64,000 bases of DNA from positions 1-64,000 of the forward strand of contig JAHEER010000001.1 of assembly GCA_024640625.1 (NCBI GenBank). Direction: 5' to 3'. Positions 8,663 to 18,670 of this stretch are shown here, in pieces (the stretch's first letter is position 1; the number at the start of each line of letters is the position of its first letter). The stretch comes from Desulfobulbaceae bacterium (GTDB taxonomy: Bacteria > Desulfobacterota > Desulfobulbia > Desulfobulbales > Desulfocapsaceae). The translations under genes and the position numbers were made by a program. The notes under the pieces were generated by a model. That model made no database searches, was not told the DNA's origin, and saw nothing but the letters and a program-made list of their open reading frames with translations.

Positions 8663-10320
8663 TTTTTAGTGTTATGGGTGAGGGCGGCCTTGATGAAATC
8701 CCGGAACAGGGGGTGGGGCCGCATCGGCTTGGATTTGAATTCCGGGTGAAATTGACAACCCAGAAACCAGGGATGGTCTTCGATTTCGACAATTTCAACC
8801 AGGTTGTTGTCCGGCGAGGTTCCCGACACTATCAACCCGCCTTTTTCGAGCTGCTGTCGGTAGTCGTTGTTGTACTCGAAGCGATGTCGGTGTCGCTCTG
8901 AAATCTCTTCAGCCCGGTACGCTTCAGAGGCTAGAGTACCGGGTTTCAGTACGCATGGATAGGCGCCGAGACGCAAGGTCCCACCCATGTCGGAATTCTC
9001 GTCGCGAACCTGGACCATGTTGTTGCGGTAGTCAAACCATTCTTTGCACAGATAGATAACCGGGTCCGGAGTCAGGGGATCCAGCTCGGAACTGTGGGCT
9101 GTGGTGATGCCCAGCACCGATCTGCTGTACTCGACCACGGCGAGCTGCATGCCCAGGCAGATGCCGAAAAACGGGATTTTGTTTTCCCGGGCGTATCTGA
9201 TTGCCTCGATTTTGCCTTCCGCCCCCCGCCTGCCGAAACCGCCTGGAACCAGGATGCCGTCACAGCCCTCGAGCAGCTCGGCCGGATCGCCTTCCTCCAG
9301 TTCTTCGGCGCTGAGGTATCTGAGCTGAACTCTGGCCTCATTGGCGATGCCGCCGTGAATAAGGGCTTCGTGCAGGCTCTTGTAGGATTCGGTCAAATCC
9401 ACATATTTGCCGGTGATGGCGATGGTAACCGTGTATTTGGGGTTTTTTAAGTTGTGGACCAGCTTTTCCCAGGGCTCGATGTTGGGCTGCCCGGTCCAGA
9501 CGTTGAGAAGTTCGAGAATTTTGGCATCGAGACCTTCCTGATGAAAATGAAGGGGAACCTCGTAAATTGTGTCCACATCAATGGCGGTGATAACTGCATC
9601 CTGGGGGACGTTGCAGAACAGGGCGATCTTGGCTTTCAACTCCGGGGTGAGCGGCACTTCGGTCCTGCAGACCAGAATGTCGGGCTGGATACCATCGGCC
9701 CGCAGTTCCTTGACCGAGTGCTGGGTGGGTTTGGTTTTCACTTCGCCAGCCGCCTTGATGTAAGGTACCAGCGTCAGATGAATGAACAGTGAATATTCTT
9801 TGCCGAGGTCACCGCGCAACTGTCTGATCGCCTCGACGAAGGGCAGACCCTCGATGTCGCCTATGGTGCCGCCTATTTCGATGATGGCAATATCGACACT
9901 GCCGTCTAGCTGAACTACGGCGGCTTTTATTTCATCGGTGATGTGGGGGATCACCTGGACGGTGCCTCCCAGGTACTCGCCCCTGCGTTCCTTTGTTATG
10001 ACCGAATAGTAAATTCTTCCCGAGGTGTAGTTGTTGACCTGGGCCATTACGGCATCGGTGTAGCGCTCGTAGTGGCCCATATCCAGGTCGGTCTCGGCAC
10101 CGTCATCGGTAACGTACACTTCCCCGTGCTGAAACGGGTTCATGGTGCCGGGATCGACATTTATATAGGGGTCGAGCTTTTGAAACGTTACCGTCAGCCC
10201 CCGGCTTTCCAGCAGCGCACCAATGGATGCGGCGGCAAGGCCCTTGCCCAGGGAGGAAAGGACTCCGCCGGTGATAAAGATAAATTTCGTCCGTTTGGTG
10301 TTGCTCGCTGATCTCTGCAT
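8659..10320 (-). CDS. pyrG: CTP synthase
   Basis: 553 residues, full length. Makes CTP from UTP, ATP and glutamine. The N-terminal amidoligase starts with [20 protein letters not shown] (ATP site). The C-terminal class I glutaminase has the GICLGMQ nucleophile Cys and a C-terminal HPE (FHPEF). CTP is needed to activate Kdo as CMP-Kdo, which explains the grouping with kdsA and kdsC. First gene of the unit; the start has a GAGGGG ribosome site 7 bp upstream. Confidence 0.97.
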   Translation of the reverse strand: MQRSASNTKRTKFIFITGGVLSSLGKGLAAASIGALLESRGLTVTFQKLDPYINVDPGTMNPFQHGEVYVTDDGAETDLDMGHYERYTDAVMAQVNNYTSGRIYYSVITKERRGEYLGGTVQVIPHITDEIKAAVVQLDGSVDIAIIEIGGTIGDIEGLPFVEAIRQLRGDLGKEYSLFIHLTLVPYIKAAGEVKTKPTQHSVKELRADGIQPDILVCRTEVPLTPELKAKIALFCNVPQDAVITAIDVDTIYEVPLHFHQEGLDAKILELLNVWTGQPNIEPWEKLVHNLKNPKYTVTIAITGKYVDLTESYKSLHEALIHGGIANEARVQLRYLSAEELEEGDPAELLEGCDGILVPGGFGRRGAEGKIEAIRYARENKIPFFGICLGMQLAVVEYSRSVLGITTAHSSELDPLTPDPVIYLCKEWFDYRNNMVQVRDENSDMGGTLRLGAYPCVLKPGTLASEAYRAEEISERHRHRFEYNNDYRQQLEKGGLIVSGTSPDNNLVEIVEIEDHPWFLGCQFHPEFKSKPMRPHPLFRDFIKAALTHNTKN

Positions 10321-10488
10321 GTGGGGCCCCTCGAGGAAAGTTGTTGTCGGGTCTTTTATACACCTTATTTACCCCAGAGGCAACCGCCCTTCAGTTCATT
10401 GTGAGGCCAAAATGGTATGCCCTTGTAACCGTCTGCAACTGTGCATACTTTAGAAATAAATAAGAATAATTCCCAAATAGGATTAGCG

Positions 10489-11541
10489 ATGAATTATATA
10501 TTGATATCAGGCGTATTGGCAGTATTGGGATTGGCCATGTTTTCATCGGCCGCGCTGGCTAAAGAAGAAACCGCAATTTTTGGCGGAGGCTGTTTCTGGT
10601 GCATGGAGCCGCCTTTTGAGCAGCTCGAAGGAGTTATTGAAGTGGTGGCCGGCTATACCGGAGGAACAAAAGAAGACGCGGACTACAAGAAGGTCTCTTC
10701 CGGCAGAACTGACCATTATGAGGCGGTACGGGTAGTCTATGATCCAGAAAAAATTTCCTACAAAGAGCTGGTCGAGACTTTCTGGCGACAGATCGATCCC
10801 ACCGATGACGGCGGTCAGTTCGCCGACCGCGGCAGGCACTACCGGACGGCAATCTTCTACAATTCTGAAGAGCAGCGGAAGGCTGCCGAGATGTCCAAAC
10901 AAGAGCTTGACGAAGCGAAGATATTCGATCGTCCGGTGGTTACCTCCATTCTTCCTGCCGAACCATTCTATATCGCCGAGGAGTACCATCAGGATTACTA
11001 CCTGAAGAACGTGCTGCACTACAATAGTTACAAAAAGGGTTCGGGCAGACAGCCGTTTATCGAGAGGGTCTGGGGGAAGGAGACCGGTACAAAAAATGAT
11101 GGGGCGTATACCAAGCCGAAGGACGAGGAGCTCCGGCAGCAGTTGACGCCGATACAGTTTCAAGTCACCCAGCAAGACGGCACCGAGCCGCCCTTCAATA
11201 ACGAGTTCTGGAACAACAAGGAAGCGGGCATTTATGTGGATGTGGTGTCCGGGGAACCCCTCTTCAGCTCGCTGGACAAATTCGAGTCGGGCACCGGCTG
11301 GCCGAGTTTCACCAGACCGCTGGAGCCGAACAATATCGTCGAGCACGAGGACCGGTCACTGTTCATGGTGCGGGTCGAGGTGCGCAGCAAGAATGCTGAC
11401 TCTCATCTCGGCCACGTCTTCGAAGACGGTCCTCCACCGACCAATCTGCGTTACTGCATCAATTCAGCCGCGCTGCGCTTCATTGCCAAGGACGAGCTCA
11501 AAGAGGAAGGCTACGAAGATTATCTGGAGCTCTTCGAGTAA
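10489..11541 (+). CDS. msrAB: Periplasmic MsrA-MsrB fusion (peptide methionine sulfoxide reductase)
   Basis: Repairs both methionine-sulfoxide stereoisomers in exported proteins. Residues 1-24 form a signal peptide ending ALA. The MsrA domain follows at once with [12 protein letters not shown] (catalytic Cys in GCFW). The MsrB domain begins near residue 205 with the GTGWPSF signature and ends with [11 protein letters not shown] (catalytic Cys). The CxxC zinc pairs seen in many MsrB domains are absent. I use ATG 10489, which gives a normal signal peptide, not the upstream GTG at 10441. Useful for an anaerobe exposed to oxidants. Confidence 0.93.
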   Translation: MNYILISGVLAVLGLAMFSSAALAKEETAIFGGGCFWCMEPPFEQLEGVIEVVAGYTGGTKEDADYKKVSSGRTDHYEAVRVVYDPEKISYKELVETFWRQIDPTDDGGQFADRGRHYRTAIFYNSEEQRKAAEMSKQELDEAKIFDRPVVTSILPAEPFYIAEEYHQDYYLKNVLHYNSYKKGSGRQPFIERVWGKETGTKNDGAYTKPKDEELRQQLTPIQFQVTQQDGTEPPFNNEFWNNKEAGIYVDVVSGEPLFSSLDKFESGTGWPSFTRPLEPNNIVEHEDRSLFMVRVEVRSKNADSHLGHVFEDGPPPTNLRYCINSAALRFIAKDELKEEGYEDYLELFE

Positions 11542-11666
11542 TTGATCCGCCACCTATCTCCAATCCCGGATATCGACTTCAGGCGGCCGGGAAAGGAAGA
11601 TGGGCGTGGTCAGGCGGCAGCTTGATCCTTCCGATGATTTTCACAGGTAAAGCCTTGTATGCTAGA

Positions 11667-12377
11667 CTATCGGTTGTTGAGGATAGCCTCGATTGTTTTT
11701 CCAGCGATCCTTGCGGCGAAGATTTCTTCCAGCAGTCCATGGACCTTATCGGCAACCCTGTCTTCGATCAGGAAGCCGGGCAGCGGTATGGCCGTCAGGC
11801 AGTTGCCGCGGGCCGCGGCCAGGTTCTCTTGAGCATGACCGGCGGGGCAGATATGACCCGCTGCCGCCGCCTGCAGGGTAAGCACATCGATCATGGTGCC
11901 CCAGAGGCTGAACTGCCCGACATGTTCAATGATCTGTGACACCGCGGTCGCCGCCGACAGATACTCCGCCGGCAGCAAGGCGTTGCCGCCGTGGTGACAG
12001 CAGACGGTTGAGGCGAAACAGCGGCAGGAAAAAGGCCTGGCAGGATAGACCGAGCAGATATTTTCTTCCAGGAAGGGACAGACCCCGCCAACACGGTTCT
12101 CCTCAGCCTCCGACTCCCTGCCTTCCAGGCAGGCCTTCGCATATTCGTTGATCGTCTGGGAAAGTGGCCGGTGAAGCGGTGTGGTATCGAGCTTTTCTGA
12201 GAGCCACCGCGCTCCGTGCTGACAGACGATATAGTCGAGCAGCAGTTCCCCTTCCGGCGCCGTAATCGAGACGTCGGTGGTGCAGCAGACCGCGCAGCCT
12301 TTAGTGCAGGCGAGGCCAAACTGTTTTGACCAGTTGTCAAAACACGCGAAAATTATGTCCAAGATCTGTTTCTTCAT
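11667..12377 (-). CDS. YkgJ-family cysteine-cluster protein
   Basis: About 236 residues from the second ATG, which starts MKKQILDIIF; a start four codons earlier is possible. Cys groups: CTKGCAVCCTTDV near the N-terminus, CPFLEENICSVYPARPFSCRCF in the middle, then CC and single Cys further on. This is the CxxCxxCC-type zinc/iron-chelating family, reaction unknown. It is monocistronic and convergent with msrAB. It is only distantly similar to the protein at 2943-3575. Confidence 0.7.
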   Translation of the reverse strand: MKKQILDIIFACFDNWSKQFGLACTKGCAVCCTTDVSITAPEGELLLDYIVCQHGARWLSEKLDTTPLHRPLSQTINEYAKACLEGRESEAEENRVGGVCPFLEENICSVYPARPFSCRCFASTVCCHHGGNALLPAEYLSAATAVSQIIEHVGQFSLWGTMIDVLTLQAAAAGHICPAGHAQENLAAARGNCLTAIPLPGFLIEDRVADKVHGLLEEIFAARIAGKTIEAILNNR

Positions 12378-12552
12378 TTTCCCTGCCAAGATTTACTATA
12401 CATTACTTCCCGGTGGAAGACTGAAAGCACATTGATTGTCGCAAGCCACGTCAAAAGCTCCCTCTGTTGCTACTTGTGGTGCCGGGATCAGTGTTGTAAA
12501 CTGCGGCTTCTTTGCGGCGCAGAGAAACCGCTCGTTCAACCCTCCGGAGATC

Positions 12553-13368
12553 ATGGATTATCTGAACATTGCAGCCAAATATTTTGTTATTTTCGGCCTG
12601 GCCAACAAGAAGTCTGTTGCCGCCGCCATCGCCTCGAACCTGATTGAGCAGGGCGGTGAAGTGATTCTGGTGGTGCGCACCCGGCAGCGTCGGGAGACGG
12701 CCCGCAAACTGTTCCCACAGTGCCCCGTTTTTATCTGTGATGTCGAGGACGAGCAGCAGATCGTCAAGGTCAAGGAGGAGATTGGCCAGTGGCTGCAGGA
12801 GCGCCAGGTAGAGGCCCTGGCCGGCATCGTCCATTCGATCGCCTTTGCTAATTACAGTGAAGGTATGAAGCCGTTTCACGAGACCAATCGAGATGATTTT
12901 TTACAGGCGGTCAATATCTCCTGTTTCTCCCTGATATCGATTGCCAACAATTTCAAAGAGCTGTTGGATGCCAACGCGTCCGTGGTAACGATTTCCATCT
13001 CCACTACCCGGATGGCGGCGACCAATTACGGCTATATGGCGCCGGTCAAGGCGGCCCTTGATTCGTCGCTCTGTTTTCTGGCCAAGAGCTTTGCTGAATT
13101 TTCAGAAATTCGCTTCAATGCCGTTGCCCCTTCGCTGCTGAAGACCTCTGCTTCCGCCGGCATCCCAGGCTATGTGGACAGTTATCTCTTTGCCGAGAAA
13201 GCGATGTTGCGTAAAAGAGCGCTGTCAACCGGAGAGGTGGCCGATACCGCAGTGTTTCTTCTGTCTGAACGGTCGTCAGGTATAAATTGTCAGACTGTGG
13301 TGGTCGACGGCGGTATGGCGGTCAACTATTTCGACCGGGACATCATAGCCGGAACAATCTCCTCTTAG
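12553..13368 (+). CDS. FabI-like enoyl-ACP reductase / short-chain dehydrogenase
   Basis: About 271 residues. The N-terminal Rossmann region has the FabI-type sequence [14 protein letters not shown] rather than the classical GxxxGxG. The active site [12 protein letters not shown] gives Tyr-x6-Lys as in FabI. The C-terminus [16 protein letters not shown] is standard for the family. It probably reduces enoyl-ACP in fatty-acid synthesis, but substrate is inferred. ATG 12553 follows CGGAGA and fits the family N-terminus; the reading from 12436 adds 39 unrelated residues. A ferredoxin-nitroreductase gene follows 22 bp later, likely the same operon. Confidence 0.75.
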   Translation: MDYLNIAAKYFVIFGLANKKSVAAAIASNLIEQGGEVILVVRTRQRRETARKLFPQCPVFICDVEDEQQIVKVKEEIGQWLQERQVEALAGIVHSIAFANYSEGMKPFHETNRDDFLQAVNISCFSLISIANNFKELLDANASVVTISISTTRMAATNYGYMAPVKAALDSSLCFLAKSFAEFSEIRFNAVAPSLLKTSASAGIPGYVDSYLFAEKAMLRKRALSTGEVADTAVFLLSERSSGINCQTVVVDGGMAVNYFDRDIIAGTISS

Positions 13369-13390
13369 AGCACAGAAGACAGCCAGTACG

Positions 13391-14227
13391 ATGGATCAAA
13401 TCAATGAAAATCAATTTCTTGTCGATCAGGAGAAATGCATCCGCTGCGGTGAGTGCGTTAATGAATGTCCGGTGAATATTCTGGTACTTGGAGACAGCGT
13501 GCCGTTCGTTGCCGACGGGCGCAACGGGGATTGCATCGGCTGCCAGCATTGTCTGGCTGTCTGCCCGGAAGGGGCCGTCTCCGTGCTCGGCCTCCGGCCC
13601 GAAGATTCATATCAGCTCGCTACCACCGAGATGGCCTCATATCTGCAGATTGATCGTCTCCTGAGAGGCCGGCGGTCGGTGCGGCGATACCGTGATGAAG
13701 ATGTTGCCACAAACATTATTGAAAGTCTTCTGCGGACGGCATTTCATGCACCTTCAGGGAGAAATGACCGGCGCCTGTCATTTTCGGTAATCAATCGGCG
13801 GGAGGTGATGAACCGCTTTCGGCAGCAGACCTATGACGGTCTGTCTGAACTGGTGAAAACCAGTGATCTGCCGTCAGGCTATGAATTTTTTGTGGATATC
13901 GTCAACGGCTGGAAGATGTATGATGTTGACGTGCTCTTTCGCTGGGCTCCTCACCTGGTGGTGGCCACCGTACCGGTCGACAGCCCTTCCCCCGAGGCCG
14001 ACGGCATCATTGCCTTGAGTCACTTTGAAATAGCGGCCCAGAGTGTCGGCTTGGGAACCCTGTGGAACGGACTGGTGAAGATGTCGGTCACTTTGCTTCC
14101 TGAATTGAAGGTTCCCCTGAAAATTCCCGAGGACAACCTGCTGGTCTTCACCATGAGTTTCGGCAAGCCGGAGGTGAGCTATGCCCGCTCGGTGCAGTAT
14201 GACCCACTAATTCGGATGATAGAATAA
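13391..14227 (+). CDS. Nitroreductase with N-terminal 2[4Fe-4S] ferredoxin domain
   Basis: 278 residues. Residues about 16-60 hold two cluster motifs (CIRCGECVNECP and CIGCQHCLAVCP). Then comes an FMN nitroreductase fold with RSVRRYRDEDV and GLGTLWNGLV. Such fusions pass ferredoxin-level electrons to flavin and reduce nitro or related compounds; the natural substrate is unknown. Co-oriented with the FabI-like gene and convergent with the HesB-like gene 5 bp away. Confidence 0.85.
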   Translation: MDQINENQFLVDQEKCIRCGECVNECPVNILVLGDSVPFVADGRNGDCIGCQHCLAVCPEGAVSVLGLRPEDSYQLATTEMASYLQIDRLLRGRRSVRRYRDEDVATNIIESLLRTAFHAPSGRNDRRLSFSVINRREVMNRFRQQTYDGLSELVKTSDLPSGYEFFVDIVNGWKMYDVDVLFRWAPHLVVATVPVDSPSPEADGIIALSHFEIAAQSVGLGTLWNGLVKMSVTLLPELKVPLKIPEDNLLVFTMSFGKPEVSYARSVQYDPLIRMIE

Positions 14228-14232
14228 GGCAC

Positions 14233-14547
14233 CTAGAAGTTTACGGGGTTTTCTGGGACAATCAGGAAGCCGCTGCCGCTGGCACCGCCGCATTTCCCCT
14301 CCGTCCCTATGGTGAAATCGATGGTCACTGAGCTGCAGTAGCCGATCAGCGCCCGATCGATGATCAGTGGAATACCGCCAACGTCATAGCGCCTGTCCTC
14401 CGCTGTCGCTTCATCCACCACCAGCCCCAATCCTGGACCTTTGCTGCCCCCGCCCATGACCGCCACCCGTATGGCTGATTGTTCACCGCCTTCGCTGCGG
14501 AGCAGCTCTGCCAGTTTAGCCAATGCTTCCTCGGTTGCCTGTATCAT
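14233..14547 (-). CDS. HesB/IscA-like protein with altered cysteine pattern
   Basis: 104 residues with the A-type Fe-S carrier fold (MIQATEEALAKLAELL, IPLIIDRALIGYCSSVTIDF). Classical IscA uses three Cys, one after the first strands and a C-terminal CxC. Here the first position reads GGGSKGPGLGL without Cys, and the C-terminus has a single Cys (GKCGGASGSGF); another Cys is at YCSS. It resembles the divergent HesB-like group common in Desulfobacterota. Cluster transfer function is unproven. Confidence 0.65.
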   Translation of the reverse strand: MIQATEEALAKLAELLRSEGGEQSAIRVAVMGGGSKGPGLGLVVDEATAEDRRYDVGGIPLIIDRALIGYCSSVTIDFTIGTEGKCGGASGSGFLIVPENPVNF

Positions 14548-14570
14548 CTACAACGACCTCTGGAAAACGC

Positions 14571-14603
14571 AAAAAGCCCGGAGCGTGAAGCCCCAGGCTT
14601 TTT
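14571..14603 (-). terminator. Rho-independent terminator of the Na+ pump operon
   Basis: On the minus strand, arms AAAAAGCCTGG and CCGGGCTTTTT pair with one mismatch around an 11-nt loop, ending in a T5 run, 20 bp after the beta-subunit stop. It also serves as an A-tailed hairpin on the plus strand. Confidence 0.75.
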
Positions 14604-14622
14604 AGCAGAAATGAAACTGGGT

Positions 14623-16137
14623 TTACAACAGTGCCAGCAAGACACCCGCTGCCACAGCCGAGCCAATGACACCTGAGACGTTTGCTCCCATGGCATGCAT
14701 GATCAGGTGATTCTGCGGGTTGGCCTCCAGGCCGACCTTGTTTACCACCCGGGCAGCCATCGGTACTGCGGAAACTCCTGCGGCACCAATGAGCGGATTG
14801 ACCGGTGTCTTGGACAGCCGGTTCATGGCCTTGGCCATTAATACGCCGCCGGCGGTACCGATGCCGAAAGCAATCATGCCCAGGGCCAGAATGCCAAGCG
14901 TTTCCAGGTTGAGAAACTTGTCGGCAGACAGTTTGCTGCCCACACCGAGACCCAGAAAAATAGTGACCGTGTACATCAGGGCGCCCTTGATCACATCGCT
15001 GAGGCGGTCGATAACGCCGCATTCCTTGGCCAGATTGCCGAGCATGAACATTCCGATCAGCGGTGCTGCAGTGGGCAGCAGAAAGGCGCAGATGCCGAGC
15101 ACCAGCAAGGGCAGAATCATTTTCTCCAGTTTTGATACGTGGCGGAGCTGCACCATCTTTATCCTGCGCTCTTCCTCGGAGGTCAGCCATTTCATGATCG
15201 GCGGCTGAATGATCGGTACCAGCGCCATGTAAGAATAGGCGGCAATGGCAATGGAGCCGAGCAGGCGCGGCGATAACTGACTGGACAAAAAGATTGCCGT
15301 CGGTCCGTCGGCACCGCCAATGATACCGATCGAGGCGGCATCGCGCAGCGAAAAGTTGATGCCCGGCACTAGATCGGTAAGGAACAGCGCTCCCAACAGG
15401 GTGACGAAAATGCCGATCTGAGCAGCGCCGCCCAAAAGGATCGTTTTCGGATTGGCGATCATCGGACCGAAATCGGTAAGCGCCCCGACGCCCATGAAAA
15501 TCAGCAGGGGGAAGATTCCGGTCACAATACCCACATCATAGACGTAATAAAGAATCCCGCCCGGCTCGGCAATGCCGGCAAGCGGAATGTTGGAGAGGAT
15601 GGCGCCGTAGCCGATGGGGATCAGCAAGAGCGGCTCAAATTCTTTGAAGATGCCCAAATAGAGTAGCGTCAGGCCAACACAGATCATCAAAATACGACCG
15701 ATGCCGACGGTCCAGTCCTTGCTGATCTGGCCGTCGATGATCCCATACACACCGGTGGTCCTGAACAGGTTGCCAACCAGAGCGCCGATGCCGGGTAGTT
15801 CCTCGGCCTCTGTTGCGACGGGCTGCTCAGCGATGATGGTCGCCGTGCTGATGGTGCCGATCGGTTCACCTTTTTTGACTTTGCCATAGGAGATCACATC
15901 GATGGCGGCGACGGTACCGGAGACACCGGCCTTGAGAATGATGGTCGTGCCGTCATCACCTTTGACGATAGCCAGCGAGTCGCCGCTGAATACCTTGTCG
16001 CCGGGAGCGACATCGAGACGGACAATCTTGCCGTCGGCGGGCGAGACGATCGAGACCATGTCCCCGGAAGCCTGGACGAAGGCGGCCAAACCCAGGCAGA
16101 AGCCGACGAGCAGGAACAGAATTGTCTTCGTTTTCAT
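14623..16137 (-). CDS. oadB: Na+-translocating decarboxylase beta subunit with extra N-terminal lipoyl-like domain
   Basis: 504 residues. From about residue 140 this is the OadB/GcdB membrane subunit, which couples decarboxylation of carboxybiotin to Na+ export: [17 protein letters not shown] carries the conserved Asp, and the C-terminus has [22 protein letters not shown]. Ahead of it are a signal-like hydrophobic segment (residues 5-23) and a biotinyl/lipoyl-type barrel at about 26-98 ([19 protein letters not shown], then [18 protein letters not shown]). That barrel has no EAMKM-type lysine and would face the periplasm. Ordinary OadB lacks it. Confidence 0.85.
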   Translation of the reverse strand: MKTKTILFLLVGFCLGLAAFVQASGDMVSIVSPADGKIVRLDVAPGDKVFSGDSLAIVKGDDGTTIILKAGVSGTVAAIDVISYGKVKKGEPIGTISTATIIAEQPVATEAEELPGIGALVGNLFRTTGVYGIIDGQISKDWTVGIGRILMICVGLTLLYLGIFKEFEPLLLIPIGYGAILSNIPLAGIAEPGGILYYVYDVGIVTGIFPLLIFMGVGALTDFGPMIANPKTILLGGAAQIGIFVTLLGALFLTDLVPGINFSLRDAASIGIIGGADGPTAIFLSSQLSPRLLGSIAIAAYSYMALVPIIQPPIMKWLTSEEERRIKMVQLRHVSKLEKMILPLLVLGICAFLLPTAAPLIGMFMLGNLAKECGVIDRLSDVIKGALMYTVTIFLGLGVGSKLSADKFLNLETLGILALGMIAFGIGTAGGVLMAKAMNRLSKTPVNPLIGAAGVSAVPMAARVVNKVGLEANPQNHLIMHAMGANVSGVIGSAVAAGVLLALL

Positions 16138-16161
16138 AGTAATTCCATCATTGAGACAAAA

Positions 16162-16191
16162 TCTGTCGCCGCCTGCTGGGGCGGCGACAGA
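16162..16191 (-). terminator. 12-bp perfect hairpin between alpha and beta subunit genes
   Basis: TCTGTCGCCGCC pairs perfectly with its complement across a 6-nt loop. On the minus strand four T residues follow. It could attenuate transcription into oadB or set relative subunit levels by RNA stability. Confidence 0.5.
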
Positions 16192-16214
16192 AAATAGAGC
16201 AGAAATCTGCGAAC

Positions 16215-18017
16215 TTAACCGATGGTAAAGAGTACATCGGAGGCCTGTACGGTATCTCCGGTCGAGACATTGACCGACAGGATCTTGCCCGCGCTCGGAG
16301 ATTTCACCTCAGACTCCATTTTCATGGCTTCCAGCACCAGCAGCGGCTGATCCTTGGCGACCGTATCACCGACCTTAACCATTATTTTTACCACATTTCC
16401 TGGGGTTGGGGCCTCGATCTCGGTGCCTCCGCTCACTGGTGCCTCCGCTGCCGGAGCCGGAGCTGCTGCAGCCGGAGTCGCCTGCACCGCACCGCTGCCT
16501 TCGGCCACCGTCACGTCGTAAATGCGGTTGTTTACCGTAATGGAGTAGGAACGAGGTCCAGCCGGGGCTGCCGCGGCAGGTGCGGCTCTGAGAGCTGCCG
16601 GTTTGGCCGGGGCCTCTTCTTCGTCTGTTTTTTTCCTGATGTTGGTTTTGGCGTTGCCGAGCAGGTAATCAAGTCCTTTCTGCTCGCAGCTGGCGATGAT
16701 GAAAATGTTTTCGTCGTTGACCTCGAGGTTGTTCTCTTCGAGGATCTTGGTCGCCTTGGGAACGCCAGGCTCGAGGATATCCAGAGGATCATCGGTGAAG
16801 ACCGGCTTGCCGAGCTGTTCGGATGCCAGCTTGACGATTTCCGGATCCGGCGGCACCGGGGTGCGGCCAAAATAGCCGAGCACCATGTTGCCGTAGTTGG
16901 GGTTGATCACCTTCCACTTGCCCTGGGTGACGTTCAGATAAGCCTGCTGGAAGTAGAATTGGGAAACGGGGGTGACCGAGGAGCCGAATCCGCCGAGGCG
17001 AACGACCTCTGCCATCTCTTTGATAACTGCGGGATAATGTTGCAGGGTATTGGTATCGCGCATCATCATGGTATTGGCAGTCAGGGCTCCGCCAGGCATG
17101 GGCGACAGGGTGATGGTCGGCGAGACCATTTTGGCCTCGGGCGGGAAAAAGTAGTCGCTCATGGCTTCCTCGAAAGCTTCCTCGGCGGTAAGCACCTTCT
17201 CGTAATCGAGGTCGAGGGTAAAATCGGTGCCCTTCAGCACGTGCATCATGGACAGGATATCCGGCTGACAAGTTCCGCCACTGACCGGGCTCTTGGCCAG
17301 GTCGATGCCATCCGCTCCGCCCTCAATGGCCGCCAGATTCTGGGAGATGCCGATTCCGGCGGTATCGTGGGTGTGGAACCAGAGCACGGTATCCTCCGAT
17401 ACCATTTGGCGGGCTCCGACGAAGGTATCATAGATTTTCTTTGGATTGGCGGTCCCGGTAGCATCTTTGAAACAGATTGAATGATAGGGGATGTCCGAAT
17501 CCAAAATTACCTTGAGCCGGTCGAGATAAAACTCCGACGTATGCGAGCCTTCACATCCCGGCGGCAGGTCCATCACCGTCACCACGATCTGGTGATGCAG
17601 TCCGTGGTGGGCGATGCGCTCGCCGGAATATTCCAGATTCCTCGTGTCGTTCAGAGCATCGAAATTGCGGATGGTTGTGATGCCGTGCTTTTTGAACATC
17701 TTGGCATGAAGATCGATGATGTCCCTCGGCTGCTGGCTCAGAGCCACCACGTTAATACCACGAGCCAGGGTCTGCAGATTGGCGTCGGGTCCGGCAATTT
17801 CTCTGAAGCTGTCCATCATGTCGAAGGCCGATTCGCCGCAATAGAAAAACAGACTCTGGAATCGCGCGCCGCCACCGGCTTCAAAGTGGGTGAGACCTGC
17901 CTCAACACTGGCCTCCAGGGCCGGAAGAAAATCTTTGGTGAAAACCCGGGCGCCAAATACTGACTGAAAACCGTCCCGAAACGAGGTATCCATGAATTTA
18001 ATTACTTTTGTACCCAC
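16215..18017 (-). CDS. oadA: Biotin-carrying carboxyltransferase alpha subunit (OadA/PycB-like)
   Basis: 600 residues. N-terminal HMGL-type TIM barrel ([17 protein letters not shown]; catalytic Lys in CFKDATGT; metal His pair in WFHTHDTAG), then a conserved carboxyltransferase domain, a Pro/Ala linker at about 470-525, and a C-terminal biotin domain with [10 protein letters not shown]. It moves CO2 from a carboxylic acid to biotin for the membrane beta subunit. The segment that reads EVWGGATFD in typical OadA is [12 protein letters not shown] here, so the substrate may not be oxaloacetate. Confidence 0.87.
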   Translation of the reverse strand: MGTKVIKFMDTSFRDGFQSVFGARVFTKDFLPALEASVEAGLTHFEAGGGARFQSLFFYCGESAFDMMDSFREIAGPDANLQTLARGINVVALSQQPRDIIDLHAKMFKKHGITTIRNFDALNDTRNLEYSGERIAHHGLHHQIVVTVMDLPPGCEGSHTSEFYLDRLKVILDSDIPYHSICFKDATGTANPKKIYDTFVGARQMVSEDTVLWFHTHDTAGIGISQNLAAIEGGADGIDLAKSPVSGGTCQPDILSMMHVLKGTDFTLDLDYEKVLTAEEAFEEAMSDYFFPPEAKMVSPTITLSPMPGGALTANTMMMRDTNTLQHYPAVIKEMAEVVRLGGFGSSVTPVSQFYFQQAYLNVTQGKWKVINPNYGNMVLGYFGRTPVPPDPEIVKLASEQLGKPVFTDDPLDILEPGVPKATKILEENNLEVNDENIFIIASCEQKGLDYLLGNAKTNIRKKTDEEEAPAKPAALRAAPAAAAPAGPRSYSITVNNRIYDVTVAEGSGAVQATPAAAAPAPAAEAPVSGGTEIEAPTPGNVVKIMVKVGDTVAKDQPLLVLEAMKMESEVKSPSAGKILSVNVSTGDTVQASDVLFTIG

Positions 18018-18090
18018 AACTGCTTCTCCTTGCGTTAGATTGGGTCAGAAAGACCTTGTTAGAGCCTTGGTTTCATCCTGTAAACTGATT

Positions 18091-18354
18091 TTATGCCGCT
18101 GCCCGATCCGCTTCAAAAGCGGCAATTGCGGCGCTGATAACGGCGATGTCATCATCGCCCTCTTCGGCGGCCAACTTATCTCTTTCTCGCTGCTTCCTGA
18201 GCCGCTCTTTTTCATCCTCGATGGCCTGCAGCTCCCTGGCGGTTACATCTTTAGTGAGCCGGGCTGAAAGCTGAATGAGCAGAATCATAAAGGTCAGAAA
18301 CAGCAACACGGTTGTCATGCCGACAACCATCAATTTCAAGCCTTCAACTATCAT
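18091..18354 (-). CDS. oadG: Na+ pump decarboxylase gamma subunit (OadG)
   Basis: 87 residues: one transmembrane helix (about 7-29, GLKLMVVGMTTVLLFLTFMI) followed by a charged, coiled-coil-prone Lys/Glu/Arg-rich tail that should hold the alpha subunit on the membrane. Gene order gamma-alpha-beta matches classical oad operons. It lies 31 bp after the ABM-like gene and 73 bp before oadA. Confidence 0.87.
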   Translation of the reverse strand: MIVEGLKLMVVGMTTVLLFLTFMILLIQLSARLTKDVTARELQAIEDEKERLRKQRERDKLAAEEGDDDIAVISAAIAAFEADRAAA

Positions 18355-18385
18355 TATCGATCCCTGAATTTTTTAGGGTTAGTTG

Positions 18386-18670
18386 TTATTCTTCGTACAC
18401 TTCATAGTGGGTCTCGATGCCCAGCAGCAGGTCGATCTCACGCTGAATAGCCTTTCTCTCCTCGTGTTCGAACCAGTTGTTCCAGTCGGCCAGCGACCGC
18501 CAGGTTGAAATCACCATGCATTCGTCGGGCTGATCAACTCTTCTCAGGGTTTCCCCGAATATATATCCTGGTTGATTGAGGGTGAGTGTCCGCATCTTTT
18601 TCAACAGCACGGTCAGCTCGATGATGTTTTTATCCACCCCTTTGCGCTTGATAAATATTTTCACCGCCAT
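18386..18670 (-). CDS. Antibiotic-biosynthesis-monooxygenase (ABM)-fold protein
   Basis: 94 residues from ATG 18670, which has GGGGAGAA upstream; a longer reading to 18760 lacks a ribosome site. The ferredoxin-like ABM fold is suggested by MAVKIFIKRKGVDKN and the family hallmark MVISTWRSLADWNNWFEHEERK. These small dimeric proteins include haem-degrading and quinone-modifying oxygenases, but many have unknown roles. It is the first gene of the Na+ pump operon, which is an unusual place for it. Confidence 0.65.
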   Translation of the reverse strand: MAVKIFIKRKGVDKNIIELTVLLKKMRTLTLNQPGYIFGETLRRVDQPDECMVISTWRSLADWNNWFEHEERKAIQREIDLLLGIETHYEVYEE

